Source: Kiloniellaceae bacterium
GTDB lineage: Bacteria; Pseudomonadota; Alphaproteobacteria; Kiloniellales; J153
Assembly: GCA_021776115.1 (NCBI GenBank)
Contig: JAJFGN010000063.1
Span: 1 to 64,000 of the forward strand
DNA: 64,000 bases
Direction of reading: 5' to 3'
The translations under genes were made by a program, and so were the position numbers. The number at the start of each line of letters is the position of its first letter. The first letter of the stretch is position 1. Below are positions 9,504 to 17,644 of the stretch, piece by piece. Below the pieces are notes generated by a model. That model ran no database searches. It had not been told where the DNA came from and saw only the letters and a program-made list of their open reading frames with translations.

Positions 9504-10115
9504 TTGGAAAAATTCACCACCCTGCGCGCGGTCGCCGCGCCCTTGCCGATGGTCAACATCGATACCGATAAGATCATCCCCAAGCAGTTTTTGAAGACGA
9601 TCGCGCGCACCGGTCTCGCCAAGGGCCTGTTCTATGAGATGCGCTTCGATGAAAAAGGCCAGCCGAAGGACGGCTTCGTCCTGGATCAACCGGCCTACAG
9701 ACACGCTCAGATTCTGATTGCGGGCGAGAATTTCGGCTGCGGTTCTTCGCGAGAGCACGCGCCCTGGGCGCTTCTGGACGCCGGCATTCGCTGCATCGTC
9801 TCGACCAGTTTCGCCGATATCTTTTACAACAACTGCTTCAAGAACGGCATCCTGCCCATCGTGCTGCCGAAGGAGCAGGTCGACATGTTGATGGACGATG
9901 CCCAGCGCGGCGCCAACGCGGTGCTGACCGTCGATTTGGAAAAGCAAGAGATTACCGGCCCGGACGGCGGCACGATCCAATTCGATCTCGACCCTTACCG
10001 CAAGCACTGCCTGCTGAACGGCCTGGACGACATTGCCCTGACGCTGGAGAAGGCCGACAAGATCGATGCCTACGAGGCCCGTCAGCAACAGGCCGAGCCC
10101 TGGCTGGCCGGCTGA
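9504..10115 (+). CDS. leuD: 3-isopropylmalate dehydratase small subunit LeuD
   Basis: 203 residues. It forms the swivelling domain of isopropylmalate isomerase with LeuC. Family motifs are [36 protein letters not shown] and [17 protein letters not shown]. The start is a TTG at 9504, chosen because GGGAGGAAA lies eight bases upstream and [14 protein letters not shown] matches the usual LeuD beginning; the frame upstream reads through repeat R3 and is not coding. The leader between the insertion and this start is likely untranslated. Confidence 0.95.
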   Translation: MEKFTTLRAVAAPLPMVNIDTDKIIPKQFLKTIARTGLAKGLFYEMRFDEKGQPKDGFVLDQPAYRHAQILIAGENFGCGSSREHAPWALLDAGIRCIVSTSFADIFYNNCFKNGILPIVLPKEQVDMLMDDAQRGANAVLTVDLEKQEITGPDGGTIQFDLDPYRKHCLLNGLDDIALTLEKADKIDAYEARQQQAEPWLAG

Positions 10116-10193
10116 AACGAGGTCGGCGACACGGCCCGCGCACGCAAGGCCGCGCCGTATTTTCAAAGCACATTCAACCGGGGAGGTCGGGCC

Positions 10194-11306
10194 ATGCCTG
10201 CCAATAAGAAACTCTTGATCCTGCCGGGCGACGGCATCGGGCCCGAGGTCATGGGCCAGGTCGGCCGTGTCGTCGAGTGGTTCGGCGACCGCCGCGCGCT
10301 TAAGTTCGAGATCGAGGAAGACTTGGTCGGCGGCGCCGCGATCGACGCCCACGGGACGCCTTTGACGGATGCCACCATGGATACAGCGATGACCGCCGAT
10401 GCCGTGTTGTTGGGCGCTGTCGGCGGGCCGAAGTGGGACAGCCTGCCCTTCGACCAAAAGCCGGAGCGCGGCCTCTTGCGCCTGCGCAAGGACATGGCGC
10501 TCTATGCCAACCTGCGCCCCGCGATCTGCTTCGACGCCCTGGTCGGCGCGTCCTCGCTCAAGCCGGAGATCGTCTCCGGCCTGGACATCATGATCGTGCG
10601 CGAACTCACCGGCGGGGTTTATTTCGGCACCCCGCGCGGCATCGAGACCCTGCCTGACGGCACCCGGCGCGGCGTCAACACACAGGTCTACACGACGCTG
10701 GAGATTCGCCGCGCCGCGCGGGTCGGCTTTGAGCTGGCGCGCAAGCGCGGCAACAAATTGTGCTCGGTCGAAAAGGCGAACGTCATGGAATCGGGCGTTC
10801 TCTGGCGCGAAGAAGTGCAGAAACTGCATGAAGCCGAGTACAAGGATGTCGAACTTTCGCATATGTACGCGGACAACTGCGCCATGCAGCTTGTGCGCAA
10901 CCCCAAGCAGTTCGACGTGATCGTCACCGACAATTTGTTCGGCGATATGCTCTCGGACGAGGCCGCCATGTTGACCGGCTCGCTCGGCATGCTGCCGTCG
11001 GCTTCGCTCGGCGATCCCGACGAGACCGGGCGCAGGAAGGCGCTCTACGAGCCGGTCCACGGCTCCGCCCCCGACATCGCCGGCCAAGGCATCGCCAACC
11101 CGATCGCCTGCGTCTTGAGCTTCGCCATGATGCTGCGCTATTCGCTCGATCTGGGCGGCGAGGCGGAGTTGGTTGAGGGCGCGGTGCGTAACGTGCTGGC
11201 CAGCGGCAAGCGGACCGGCGACATCGCCGCGCCTGGCGAGGCCACGCTCTCGACCGCCGAAATGGGCGCTGCGGTCCTGGCCGAGTTGGAGCGCCTGGGG
11301 GCGTGA
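10194..11306 (+). CDS. leuB: 3-isopropylmalate dehydrogenase LeuB
   Basis: 370 residues. It oxidatively decarboxylates 3-isopropylmalate with NAD+, the third leucine-specific step. It shows [34 protein letters not shown], the substrate loop [11 protein letters not shown], the active-site segment around [14 protein letters not shown] and [20 protein letters not shown], and the NAD-binding [13 protein letters not shown]. Length is usual. It follows leuD after about 80 bases. Confidence 0.97.
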   Translation: MPANKKLLILPGDGIGPEVMGQVGRVVEWFGDRRALKFEIEEDLVGGAAIDAHGTPLTDATMDTAMTADAVLLGAVGGPKWDSLPFDQKPERGLLRLRKDMALYANLRPAICFDALVGASSLKPEIVSGLDIMIVRELTGGVYFGTPRGIETLPDGTRRGVNTQVYTTLEIRRAARVGFELARKRGNKLCSVEKANVMESGVLWREEVQKLHEAEYKDVELSHMYADNCAMQLVRNPKQFDVIVTDNLFGDMLSDEAAMLTGSLGMLPSASLGDPDETGRRKALYEPVHGSAPDIAGQGIANPIACVLSFAMMLRYSLDLGGEAELVEGAVRNVLASGKRTGDIAAPGEATLSTAEMGAAVLAELERLGA

Positions 11307-11383
11307 GGGACGCCAAGGCTCCCGAAAGCGTTAATTGACGCTTAACCTGGAATTACTTATGATTCGGGTATTGGTTCAACAGC

Positions 11384-11399
11384 AGAAAGGAGGTGATCC
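11384..11399 (+). promoter_or_regulatory. Full-length Shine-Dalgarno sequence
   Basis: AGAAAGGAGGTGATCC is complementary to the entire 3' tail of alphaproteobacterial 16S rRNA (GGAUCACCUCCUUUCU), 16 of 16 bases, seven bases from the GGAGG core to the GTG start at 11401. Ordinary sites in this window pair over 4-7 bases. This decides the GTG start of the small secreted protein. Confidence 0.8.
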
Positions 11400-11400
11400 G

Positions 11401-11589
11401 GTGTCTAAATCATTGGTCATGATCGCATTTGCGTTCGGAATTCTGGCCATTGCGACCGGATCGGCCCAGGCCGAGGGTGGTTGCAGTGGTTATTCGCATG
11501 GATCACAGAGCGTTTCTCTCGAGACGCAAACCGCCTCGACGGGCGCCCCTCTGCAGCAGACTCCGAAACCCGAGACCAAGGCAAACTGA
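11401..11589 (+). CDS. Small secreted protein, unknown function
   Basis: 62 residues from a GTG start. Residues 1-24 (SKSLVMIAFAFGILAIATGSAQA) form a signal peptide with an A-x-A cleavage site. The mature part of about 38 residues starts EGGCSGYSHGSQS, with a single Cys, and is rich in Ser, Thr, Gln and Pro. I do not recognise a characterised family, though similar short EGGCSG-type proteins seem familiar from Rhodospirillales. The gene has its own leader with an extreme ribosome-binding site and its own terminator, so it is probably an abundant monocistronic product. Confidence 0.7.
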   Translation: MSKSLVMIAFAFGILAIATGSAQAEGGCSGYSHGSQSVSLETQTASTGAPLQQTPKPETKAN

Positions 11590-11618
11590 CCTCGGGGCAG
11601 CCTTTGCGATATGGCAGG

Positions 11619-11647
11619 AAGGCCGCCCTTAAATGGGCGGCCTTTTT
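11619..11647 (+). terminator. Rho-independent terminator of the small secreted protein gene
   Basis: The hairpin AAGGCCGCCC - TTAAAT - GGGCGGCCTT is followed by TTTGCTTTTT. This is a 10-bp GC-rich stem with a T-rich tail, 30 bases after the stop. Confidence 0.88.
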
Positions 11648-11809
11648 GCTTTTTGGGGGCGGGATTTTTGGAAGCGGGTTCGAGCCCGCGAGATCGAAAA
11701 GGCCTTACATCAAGCCGTTAAGCGGCACCTCACTTGTAAATCGGGCCGGATGGCCGTACTTGGCAATCCAGACCCCCTTACCTGACATTACAAAGATAGG
11801 TTCACGACG

Positions 11810-12826
11810 ATGGGTTACAAAATCGCGGTGGTCGGGGCGACCGGCGCCGTTGGGCGCGAGCTTTTGACCACCCTGGCGGAGCGGGAGTTTCCGATCGACG
11901 AGCTGGTGCCGCTGGCGTCGGAGCGTTCGGCCGGCAAGGAAGTCACCTTCGGTGAGGACGAGGTCCTGAAGGTGCGCGATCTGGCCAGCTTCGACTTCAA
12001 GGGCACCGATATCGTGCTGTCCTCGCCCGGCGCCAAGGCCTCGGCGGAGTTCAGCCCCATCGCCGCCCGGGCGGGCGCGGTCGTGATCGACAATACCTCG
12101 CACTTCCGCATGGACCCCGATGTCCCCCTGGTGGTGCCCGAGGTCAATCCGGACGCCATCGCCGGCTACGGCCGGCGCAACATCATCGCCAACCCCAACT
12201 GCTCGACCATTCAAATGGTGGTCGCGCTCAAGCCCCTGCACGAGATCGCGCGGATCAACCGGATCGTGGTCGCGACCTATCAATCGACCTCGGGCGGCGG
12301 CAAGGACAAGATGGACGAGCTGTTCAATCAAACCCGCGGTGTCTATGTGAACGAGCCGGTCAAGCCGGAGGAATTCACCAAGCAGATCGCCTTCAACGTG
12401 ATTCCCCATATCGACGTCTTCATGGAAGACGGCGCGACCAAGGAAGAATGGAAGATGGCGGCCGAGACCAAGAAGATCCTCGATCCCGGAATCAAGGTCG
12501 CCGCGACCTGCGTGCGGGTGCCGGTGTTTATCGGCCATGCCGAGGCCATCAACATCGAGTTCGATTCGCCGATCGACGAGGACGAAGCGCGCGAAGCCCT
12601 GCGCGCCGCGCCGGGCGTGACCCTGATCGACCACCGGGTTAACGACGGCTATGTCACCCCGGTCGAATGCGTCGGCGAGGACGCGGTCTTCGTCAGCCGC
12701 CTGCGCACCGACCCGACCGTCGAATACGGCCTGTCGATGTGGGTGGTCTCCGACAACCTGCGCAAGGGCGCAGCGCTCAACGCCGTACAGATCGCGGAAA
12801 GGTTGGTCGAGGAATATTTGAACTAG
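11810..12826 (+). CDS. asd: Aspartate-semialdehyde dehydrogenase
   Basis: 338 residues. It reduces aspartyl phosphate to the semialdehyde with NADPH, the branch point to lysine/diaminopimelate, threonine and methionine. The Rossmann motif VVGATGAVGRELL is at the N-terminus, the catalytic Cys131 in IANPNCSTIQMV, and the active-site His243 in VFIGHAE. GGGKDKMDELFNQ belongs to the substrate region. The ATG at 11810 starts the usual GYKIAVVGATG. It is transcribed separately from the leu genes because a terminator lies between. Confidence 0.97.
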   Translation: MGYKIAVVGATGAVGRELLTTLAEREFPIDELVPLASERSAGKEVTFGEDEVLKVRDLASFDFKGTDIVLSSPGAKASAEFSPIAARAGAVVIDNTSHFRMDPDVPLVVPEVNPDAIAGYGRRNIIANPNCSTIQMVVALKPLHEIARINRIVVATYQSTSGGGKDKMDELFNQTRGVYVNEPVKPEEFTKQIAFNVIPHIDVFMEDGATKEEWKMAAETKKILDPGIKVAATCVRVPVFIGHAEAINIEFDSPIDEDEAREALRAAPGVTLIDHRVNDGYVTPVECVGEDAVFVSRLRTDPTVEYGLSMWVVSDNLRKGAALNAVQIAERLVEEYLN

Positions 12827-12967
12827 CGCGCGGGCTCAGGATCGCCGCTTGCGGCGGCGCCTCAAATTTCCACCGTCAAGGACGGTTCGGACGACCCGGC
12901 CAAGCCCGCGCATCGCGAAGATGTGCCAAAAACGGTAGTCTAGCGGATCGATTGAAACAAACGATTT
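12827..12967. other. Intergenic region after asd
   Basis: No gene seen. It contains a short hairpin CGCCGCTTGCGGCGGCG near 12842-12860, a possible weak terminator of asd, and otherwise nothing recognisable. Confidence 0.4.
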
Positions 12968-13139
12968 CCCTCCCCCCTTGAGGGGGAGGGCTAGGGTGGG
13001 GGGTATCGCGGTCGCGCGTCAAACGACTCATTTCTTGTTTCTTTACTGCCTCGCAGCGGCACGGGAACAGTAAAGTGAGTCTCTTGACGCGCGGACGCGC
13101 TTCCCCCCACCCTAACCCTCCCCCTCAAGAGGGGAGGGG
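12968..13139. repeat. Family B element: long imperfect palindrome
   Basis: The ends are inverted repeats: CCCTCCCCCCTTGAGGGGGA/GGGCTAGGGTGGGGGG at the left and CCCCCCACCCTAACCC/TCCCCCTCAAGAGGGGAGGG at the right. Inside, GCGCGTCAA..GACTCA and TTTACTG answer CAGTAAA, TGAGTC and TTGACGCGC. The whole of about 170 bases can thus fold into one long hairpin, as expected for a MITE-like element. No open frame. Confidence 0.65.
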
Positions 13140-13240
13140 ATTCTTTTGTCTCGGCCAATTCACTAGGACGTGTGCGGCGTATGTCTGAGTTGGGCCAGGA
13201 CGCAGATTAGTCTGTAGCTATTTCAGATGAGAGCGAAACT

Positions 13241-13630
13241 ATGACCGACAATACAAGGTTTATCCGGCTTATCCGCGGCGCCATCGGGTCGCTTGCGATA
13301 CTCTGGTTGCTGGCGCCCGCCGCCTCCGCTGACTGTGCTAAGGACTTAGAGGGTGAGGTCTACTGCGGTGGGGGATACTGCTCCGCCGACCGCATTGGGA
13401 CCGTCTGGTGTTCTCGCTTTTACAAAGGTGGCGCGGAGAGAACGCGGGAGGGCAAAGTGCTTTGCGGTAAGGGGCAGTGTGCGAAAAACAGCCGTGGCGA
13501 GATCTTCTGTTCGTCGGAAGTGGGTGGGGCCGTGACCAAGGATAGCCGGGGACATGTGCGCTGCTACGGCGAGTGCGAGCGCGCCACCGCAATGCAGTGC
13601 GAGAACACCCCTGCGGGCAGTTCAGGTTGA
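13241..13630 (+). CDS. Secreted cysteine-rich repeat protein
   Basis: 129 residues. A signal peptide covers residues 1-30 (GSLAILWLLAPAASA before DCAK). The mature part has about twelve Cys in a repeated pattern: GEVYCGGGYCSADRIGTVWC, then GKVLCGKGQCAKNSRGEIFC, then GHVRCYGECERATAMQC. Each unit has G-x-V-x-C-x-x-G-x-C followed by G-x-x-x-C, which suggests stacked beta turns held by disulfides. The family is unknown to me; a periplasmic or extracellular binding or structural role is an inference. It stands alone between repeat clusters. Confidence 0.72.
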   Translation: MTDNTRFIRLIRGAIGSLAILWLLAPAASADCAKDLEGEVYCGGGYCSADRIGTVWCSRFYKGGAERTREGKVLCGKGQCAKNSRGEIFCSSEVGGAVTKDSRGHVRCYGECERATAMQCENTPAGSSG

Positions 13631-13682
13631 GGAGGTTAGGGCTTTCGGGTCTGCCATTGAGGGGCGGTGTTGCCCTTGCAGG

Positions 13683-13785
13683 CCCCTCACCCTCCCGCCG
13701 CGCGGGTCCCTCCCTCTCCCGAGGGAGAGGGTTGCGAAGGCTTGGCGAGGCCAAAGATCGCGCCTTAGCCGGAGCTGGGTGAGGG
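13683..13785. repeat. Family A palindromic repeat
   Basis: It starts CCCCTCACCCTCCCGCCGCG and ends GGGTGAGGG, with an internal CCCTCTCCCGAGGGAGAGGG hairpin. It has the same outer ends as the copy at 3361-3490, but the right half differs. Non-coding. Confidence 0.6.
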
Positions 13786-13810
13786 AACGACTCCAGCGTC
13801 TCTTTTTCAC

Positions 13811-13850
13811 CATCATCCCGGCCGAGCGAATGCGAGAGCCGGGATCTTCG
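13811..13850 (+). repeat. Family C palindrome R4
   Basis: CATCATCCCGG, inner part CCGAGCGAATGCGAGAG, CCGGGATCTTCG. It is the same loop class as R3 and is paired with the inverted R5 only 16 bases away. Confidence 0.7.
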
Positions 13851-13866
13851 CTTCCCTAGCGCGCAC

Positions 13867-13910
13867 CGAAGATCCCGGATAAGTGCCTTACGGCCCTTTC
13901 CGGGATGACG
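13867..13910 (-). repeat. Family C palindrome R5, overlapping the end of pdxY
   Basis: On the minus strand: CGTCATCCCGGAAAGGGCCG, TAAGGCAC, TTATCCGGGATCTTCG. It is inverted relative to R4. The pdxY reading frame runs into it and uses its TAA as stop, so the last six or seven residues of PdxY are encoded by the repeat. Confidence 0.75.
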
Positions 13911-14838
13911 AATTACCCAAAGGCTCCACCTCGAACCTACGCGCTGGCGCGACCAACACGTCCTGCGCCGCGATCAGGTGCAGCTCGCGCGTGCCCGCCG
14001 CCTGGGTCGCGCGCAGCACGGCGAAGATGGCGGCGGCGGCGTGGCCTAGCGCTGCGGTGGCCTCTCCCGTTTTCAGGTAGTGGGTCAGGAAGATGGCCGC
14101 CACCGTGTCGCCGGCGCCGTTGGGTACCGGATCGAGCCGCAGGCAGGGCGTGCGCACGCGCCAAGCGGCGTCTTTCGTGACCGCCAGCATCTCGATGTCG
14201 TCCGGGCCCGTGGTCTCGACCCGAAGGCTGGTCAGGAGCACGATGCCGGGGCCGAGCGCGATGACCGCGCGCGCCGCGCGCAAGGCGTCGTCCAGGCTCG
14301 CGATTCGGTGCCCGGACAAGATTTCGAGCTCGAAGCGGTTGGGCGTGACGATGTCGGCCAGCGGCAAGGCTCGTTCTCGGAAGAAGGCTGGTATGTCCGG
14401 CGCCACGTAGAGCCCGCCGCCCGCTTTCCCGCCGCTCCCCTTTCCGCCATCGTCGTCCCCCATTACGGGATCGCAGGCATAAAGCGCCGCCGGGTTGGCG
14501 CGGCGCACCCGGCGGACCGCGCCCTCTATGGCCGCGCCCATACTGGCCTGGCCGATATAACCGGAAAGCACCGCATCGCACCTGGCCAGGACGCCGCGCG
14601 CCGCGAGACCTTGGACCAATTCCTTGATGTGCGCGGCGCTGAAGTCCCGGCCGGTCCAGGCGCCATAGCCCTTGTGGTTGGAATACTGCACCGTGTGCAG
14701 GGGCCAAACCTCCGCACCCAGGCGCTGCATGGCGAAGATCGCGGCCGAGTTGCCGACGTGGCCAAAGGCGACATGGGATTGAATCGAGAGAATGTTCACG
14801 GCCGGGTCCGGCTCCTGTTCCAGGGACATGGCCGCCAC
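13888..14838 (-). CDS. pdxY: Pyridoxal kinase PdxY
   Basis: 316 residues. It phosphorylates pyridoxal with ATP in B6 salvage. Ribokinase-fold features are ILSIQSHVAFGHVGNSAAIF at the N-terminus, the lid and substrate residues around TVQYSNHKGYGAWTG, YACDPVMGDDDGG, DIVTPNRFELEILSG, and the anion hole with catalytic Asp in VPNGAGDTVAAIFL. Length is slightly above the usual 285-290 owing to a small N-terminal tail and the repeat-derived C-terminus SSSRKGP. The N-terminal start is not firmly fixed. Confidence 0.93.
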   Translation of the reverse strand: MAAMSLEQEPDPAVNILSIQSHVAFGHVGNSAAIFAMQRLGAEVWPLHTVQYSNHKGYGAWTGRDFSAAHIKELVQGLAARGVLARCDAVLSGYIGQASMGAAIEGAVRRVRRANPAALYACDPVMGDDDGGKGSGGKAGGGLYVAPDIPAFFRERALPLADIVTPNRFELEILSGHRIASLDDALRAARAVIALGPGIVLLTSLRVETTGPDDIEMLAVTKDAAWRVRTPCLRLDPVPNGAGDTVAAIFLTHYLKTGEATAALGHAAAAIFAVLRATQAAGTRELHLIAAQDVLVAPARRFEVEPLGNSSSRKGP

Positions 14839-14908
14839 CTTGCCACAGGCGCGACTTGGGTTATAGTCGCGCCCGATTCAGACGTCCGCGACAAGAGGAC
14901 CGACTTAA

Positions 14909-15793
14909 ATGGCCACCTCCGCCCGCCCGCGCCGCAGCGTGCTGTACATGCCTGGGGCCAACGCCCGCGCCTTGGAGAAGGGCCGTGGCCTGCCGGCCGA
15001 CGCCTTGATCCTGGATCTCGAGGACGCCGTCGCGCCGGACGCCAAGGCCCTGGCGCGCCAACAAGTCGTTGAAGCGGTCAAAGCCGGCGGCTATGGCGAG
15101 CGGGAGCTGATCGTGCGCATCAACGGTCTGGATTCGCCTTGGGGGCACGACGATCTCACCGCGGTCGCGACCTGTGGCGCCGACGCGATCCTGTTGCCCA
15201 AGGTCGAGAGCGCGGCCATGGTCCACGATCTGGAAATGCAGATGGTCGGTGCCGGCGCGCCCGGCGAGATGGCCATCATGTGCATGATGGAAACCCCGCT
15301 CGGCATGCTCCGCGCCGCCGAGGTCGCGGCGGCCAGCAAGCGGCTGTCCTGCCTGGTCATGGGCACCTCGGACCTGGTCAAGGAGCTTCAGGCTAGCCAC
15401 ACCGACGCGCGCCTGCCGGTGCTGACCTCGCTCGGCCTGTGCCTGCTCGCCGCGCGCGCCTTCGGCCTGAGCATCGTCGACGGCGTGCATCTCGATCTGG
15501 ACGACGATCAAGGTTTCGCCGAGGCCTGCGCGCAGGGCAGGGAGCTTGGCTTCGACGGTAAGACCCTGATCCATCCCAAGACCATCGCGAAGGCGAACGA
15601 GGTTTTCGGACCTTCGGCGGAGGAGATCGGCTACTCGAACAAGATCATCGCGGCCCATGCGGCGGCGGGAAAAGAGGGCAAGGGCGTGGTTCTGGTCGAC
15701 GGCAAGCTGATCGAAAACTTGCACGTCGAGAACGCCAAGCGCCTGGTCGCTCTGGACGCCGCGATCAAGGCGCTGGAAGCGGCGGCGAGTTAG
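14909..15793 (+). CDS. HpcH/HpaI-family CoA ester lyase (malyl-CoA lyase or thioesterase type)
   Basis: 294 residues. A CitE-like TIM barrel with RRSVLYMPGANARALEKGRG, LILDLEDAVAPDAK (metal-binding Glu/Asp), LIVRINGLDSPWGHDD, ILLPKVESA, CMMETPLGMLRAAE and GFDGKTLIHPKTIAKANEVF. The neighbouring mesaconyl-CoA hydratase suggests the ethylmalonyl-CoA pathway, where such enzymes cleave beta-methylmalyl-CoA and malyl-CoA (Mcl1) or hydrolyse malyl-CoA (Mcl2). Length under 300 is nearer the thioesterase type, but sequence reading alone does not settle it. It starts eight bases before the next gene's ATG region and is clearly co-transcribed. Confidence 0.88.
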   Translation: MATSARPRRSVLYMPGANARALEKGRGLPADALILDLEDAVAPDAKALARQQVVEAVKAGGYGERELIVRINGLDSPWGHDDLTAVATCGADAILLPKVESAAMVHDLEMQMVGAGAPGEMAIMCMMETPLGMLRAAEVAAASKRLSCLVMGTSDLVKELQASHTDARLPVLTSLGLCLLAARAFGLSIVDGVHLDLDDDQGFAEACAQGRELGFDGKTLIHPKTIAKANEVFGPSAEEIGYSNKIIAAHAAAGKEGKGVVLVDGKLIENLHVENAKRLVALDAAIKALEAAAS

Positions 15794-15801
15794 CCGGCCC
15801 C

Positions 15802-16872
15802 ATGAGCGAAACCGGGCCTGTTGCGAAGACCGCGCACGGAAATTTTTTCGAGGATTTCAGTGCCGGCCAGGTTTTGCGCCACGCCACGCCACGCAGCGTG
15901 ACCGTGGGCGACCAGGCGCTTTACACGGCCTTGACCGGGTCGCGGTTCGCGCTCCACGCCTCGGACGAATTCGCCCGCGCACTTCACTTTCCGCGCGCGC
16001 CCATCGACGATCTTCTGGTCTTCCACATCGTCTTCGGCAAGACCGTCCCCGACGTCTCGCTCAACGCGGTCGCGAACCTGGGCTACGCGTCTTGCGTGTT
16101 CGGCGCGCCGGTCTATCCGGGCGATACCCTGAGCGCCGAAAGCACGGTGATCGGGCTCAAGGAGAACTCGAACCGCAAAACCGGCGTCGTCACCGTGCGC
16201 TCGAGCGGTGTGAACCAACGCGGCGAAACCGTGCTCGACTATAGTCGCTGGGTCATGGTCAACAAGCGCGATCCCGGCGCGCCCGCACCCGATGCTGTCA
16301 CGCCGGAGCTGGCGGACTCGGTCCCGGCCGCGGATCTGATCGTGCCCCCGGACCTCGACGTCTCCGCCTACGACTGTGGTTTAGCTGGCGCCGAACATCT
16401 CTGGGACGACTACGCGGCCGGCGAGCGTATCGACCATATCGACGGGATGACGCTGGAGGAGGCCGAGCACCAGATGGCGACCCGCCTATACCAGAACACG
16501 GCGCGGGTCCATTTCGATTTGCTCGCGGCCACGTCCGGCCGCTTCGGCCGCCGGATCGTCTATGGCGGGCACATCATATCTCTGGCTCGCGCACTCAGCT
16601 TCAACGGCCTGGCCAACGCCTTTCGCCTTGCCGCCATCAACGGCGGGCGGCATGCGTCGCCCAGCTTTGCCGGCGACACGATCTACGCCTGGTCCGAGGT
16701 CTTGGAGAAGATCGCTCTGCCGGGCCGCAAAGACCTCGGCGCGCTGCGCCTGCGCACTATTGCTGCCAAGAACCAGCCTTGCGCCGGTTTTCCGCTTAAG
16801 GGCGAGGACGGCAAGACACACCCGGCGGTGGTGCTCGACCTCGACTATACGGTCCTGATGCCGCGGCGCTGA
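15802..16872 (+). CDS. mch: Mesaconyl-CoA hydratase (double hot-dog MaoC family)
   Basis: 356 residues. It interconverts mesaconyl-CoA (C1) and beta-methylmalyl-CoA in the ethylmalonyl-CoA pathway. There are two MaoC-like halves: residues about 15-165 (GNFFEDFSAGQVLRHATPRS, VSLNAVANLGYASCVFGAPV, GDTLSAESTVIGLKENSNR) and about 195-350 (AGERIDHIDGMTLEEAEHQM, RRIVYGGHIISLARALS, AGDTIYAWSEVLEK). Length fits the family's 340-350. It follows the CoA ester lyase after eight bases, forming a two-gene unit. Confidence 0.85.
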   Translation: MSETGPVAKTAHGNFFEDFSAGQVLRHATPRSVTVGDQALYTALTGSRFALHASDEFARALHFPRAPIDDLLVFHIVFGKTVPDVSLNAVANLGYASCVFGAPVYPGDTLSAESTVIGLKENSNRKTGVVTVRSSGVNQRGETVLDYSRWVMVNKRDPGAPAPDAVTPELADSVPAADLIVPPDLDVSAYDCGLAGAEHLWDDYAAGERIDHIDGMTLEEAEHQMATRLYQNTARVHFDLLAATSGRFGRRIVYGGHIISLARALSFNGLANAFRLAAINGGRHASPSFAGDTIYAWSEVLEKIALPGRKDLGALRLRTIAAKNQPCAGFPLKGEDGKTHPAVVLDLDYTVLMPRR

Positions 16873-16878
16873 CTACTG

Positions 16879-17616
16879 TTAGGGCGTGGCGCTGGGTTCG
16901 ATTTCCACGACTCCCTGCCCGATCTGCCGGCCTCGGCGGAACGCGAACGGAAGCCTTTGACCCGGCGCCGCGGTGTCAAGAAGGTCCAGCGCGGCGTTTC
17001 CATTCGCCGCCGGGGTTCCATTGATCGCGACAACGACATCGCCCCGTTGAAGTCCCAGACGCTCGATAACGCCACCGGAGGGGGCGTTTGCGATCATGAC
17101 CCCGAATACGCCGTCTTCGTTTTCTCCAAGGGCGATATCGCCGGAAATCAGGGCCCGGCGCAGAACCTTGGCCGTTTCATAAAATTCTTCCAGCGTGAGC
17201 CGAACGGGACCCGGCCTGGTATTCGTCCTTGGGGTCGCTTTCCGCTCCGGCACGGCAGCTTCAACCGGGGCGGCGAGGGCTTGCAAATCGGAGCCGGCGC
17301 CACGTGTTACCGCCAGGCGTGCCGGGCGTCCTTGAACCTCGAGCAGGACTTCACTGGGCGAGATAGACAACACCCTGACGCCTTCCAGTGGGGTGTCGCC
17401 AAGCCGCGCGATCTTCGACTGCCCTGTATCTTCTTCCCTCAAAATAACGATCTTCGCACCGGTCACGGTCGAGGACATGGATCCGACGGCGCGCCATCTT
17501 TGGTCATCGCTCAGTTCGAGGACGCGCAAGGGTTCGGGCGGTTCCGCCCTGGCCGGTCCGTAGCCTGGGGCCGACACGCTCGCCAGCGCGACGAGAAGAA
17601 TGCGGCCCGCAGCCAT
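16879..17616 (-). CDS. Orphan GspC-like periplasmic protein with PDZ domain
   Basis: About 245 residues. A signal or anchor segment (residues 4-23, RILLVALASVSAPGYGPARA) is followed by a region like the GspC homology region (SSTVTGAKIVILREEDTGQS, RLGDTPLEGVRVLSISPSEV), a linker, and a C-terminal PDZ domain from about residue 165 (GVFGVMIANAPSGG, RLGLQRGDVVVAINGTPAAN). GspC links inner- and outer-membrane parts of type II secretion. No other gsp gene is in the window. The ATG at 17616 is chosen to avoid overlap with the upstream metalloprotease gene. It may be a dedicated secretion adaptor for that protease; this is inference. Confidence 0.62.
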   Translation of the reverse strand: MAAGRILLVALASVSAPGYGPARAEPPEPLRVLELSDDQRWRAVGSMSSTVTGAKIVILREEDTGQSKIARLGDTPLEGVRVLSISPSEVLLEVQGRPARLAVTRGAGSDLQALAAPVEAAVPERKATPRTNTRPGPVRLTLEEFYETAKVLRRALISGDIALGENEDGVFGVMIANAPSGGVIERLGLQRGDVVVAINGTPAANGNAALDLLDTAAPGQRLPFAFRRGRQIGQGVVEIEPSATP

Positions 17617-17644
17617 CCAATGCCAACACGACTGTGCCAAGGGG

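Noticed and set aside
9477..11087. 536-codon minus-strand frame across leuD and leuB
   Set aside because: It lies antisense to two clear leucine genes; no signal peptide, domain or ribosome-binding site supports it.
11670..11695. GCGGGTTCGAGCCCGC, looking like a tRNA T-arm and possible attachment site
   Set aside because: The loop is one base too short and no acceptor stem or anticodon arm can be found on either side.
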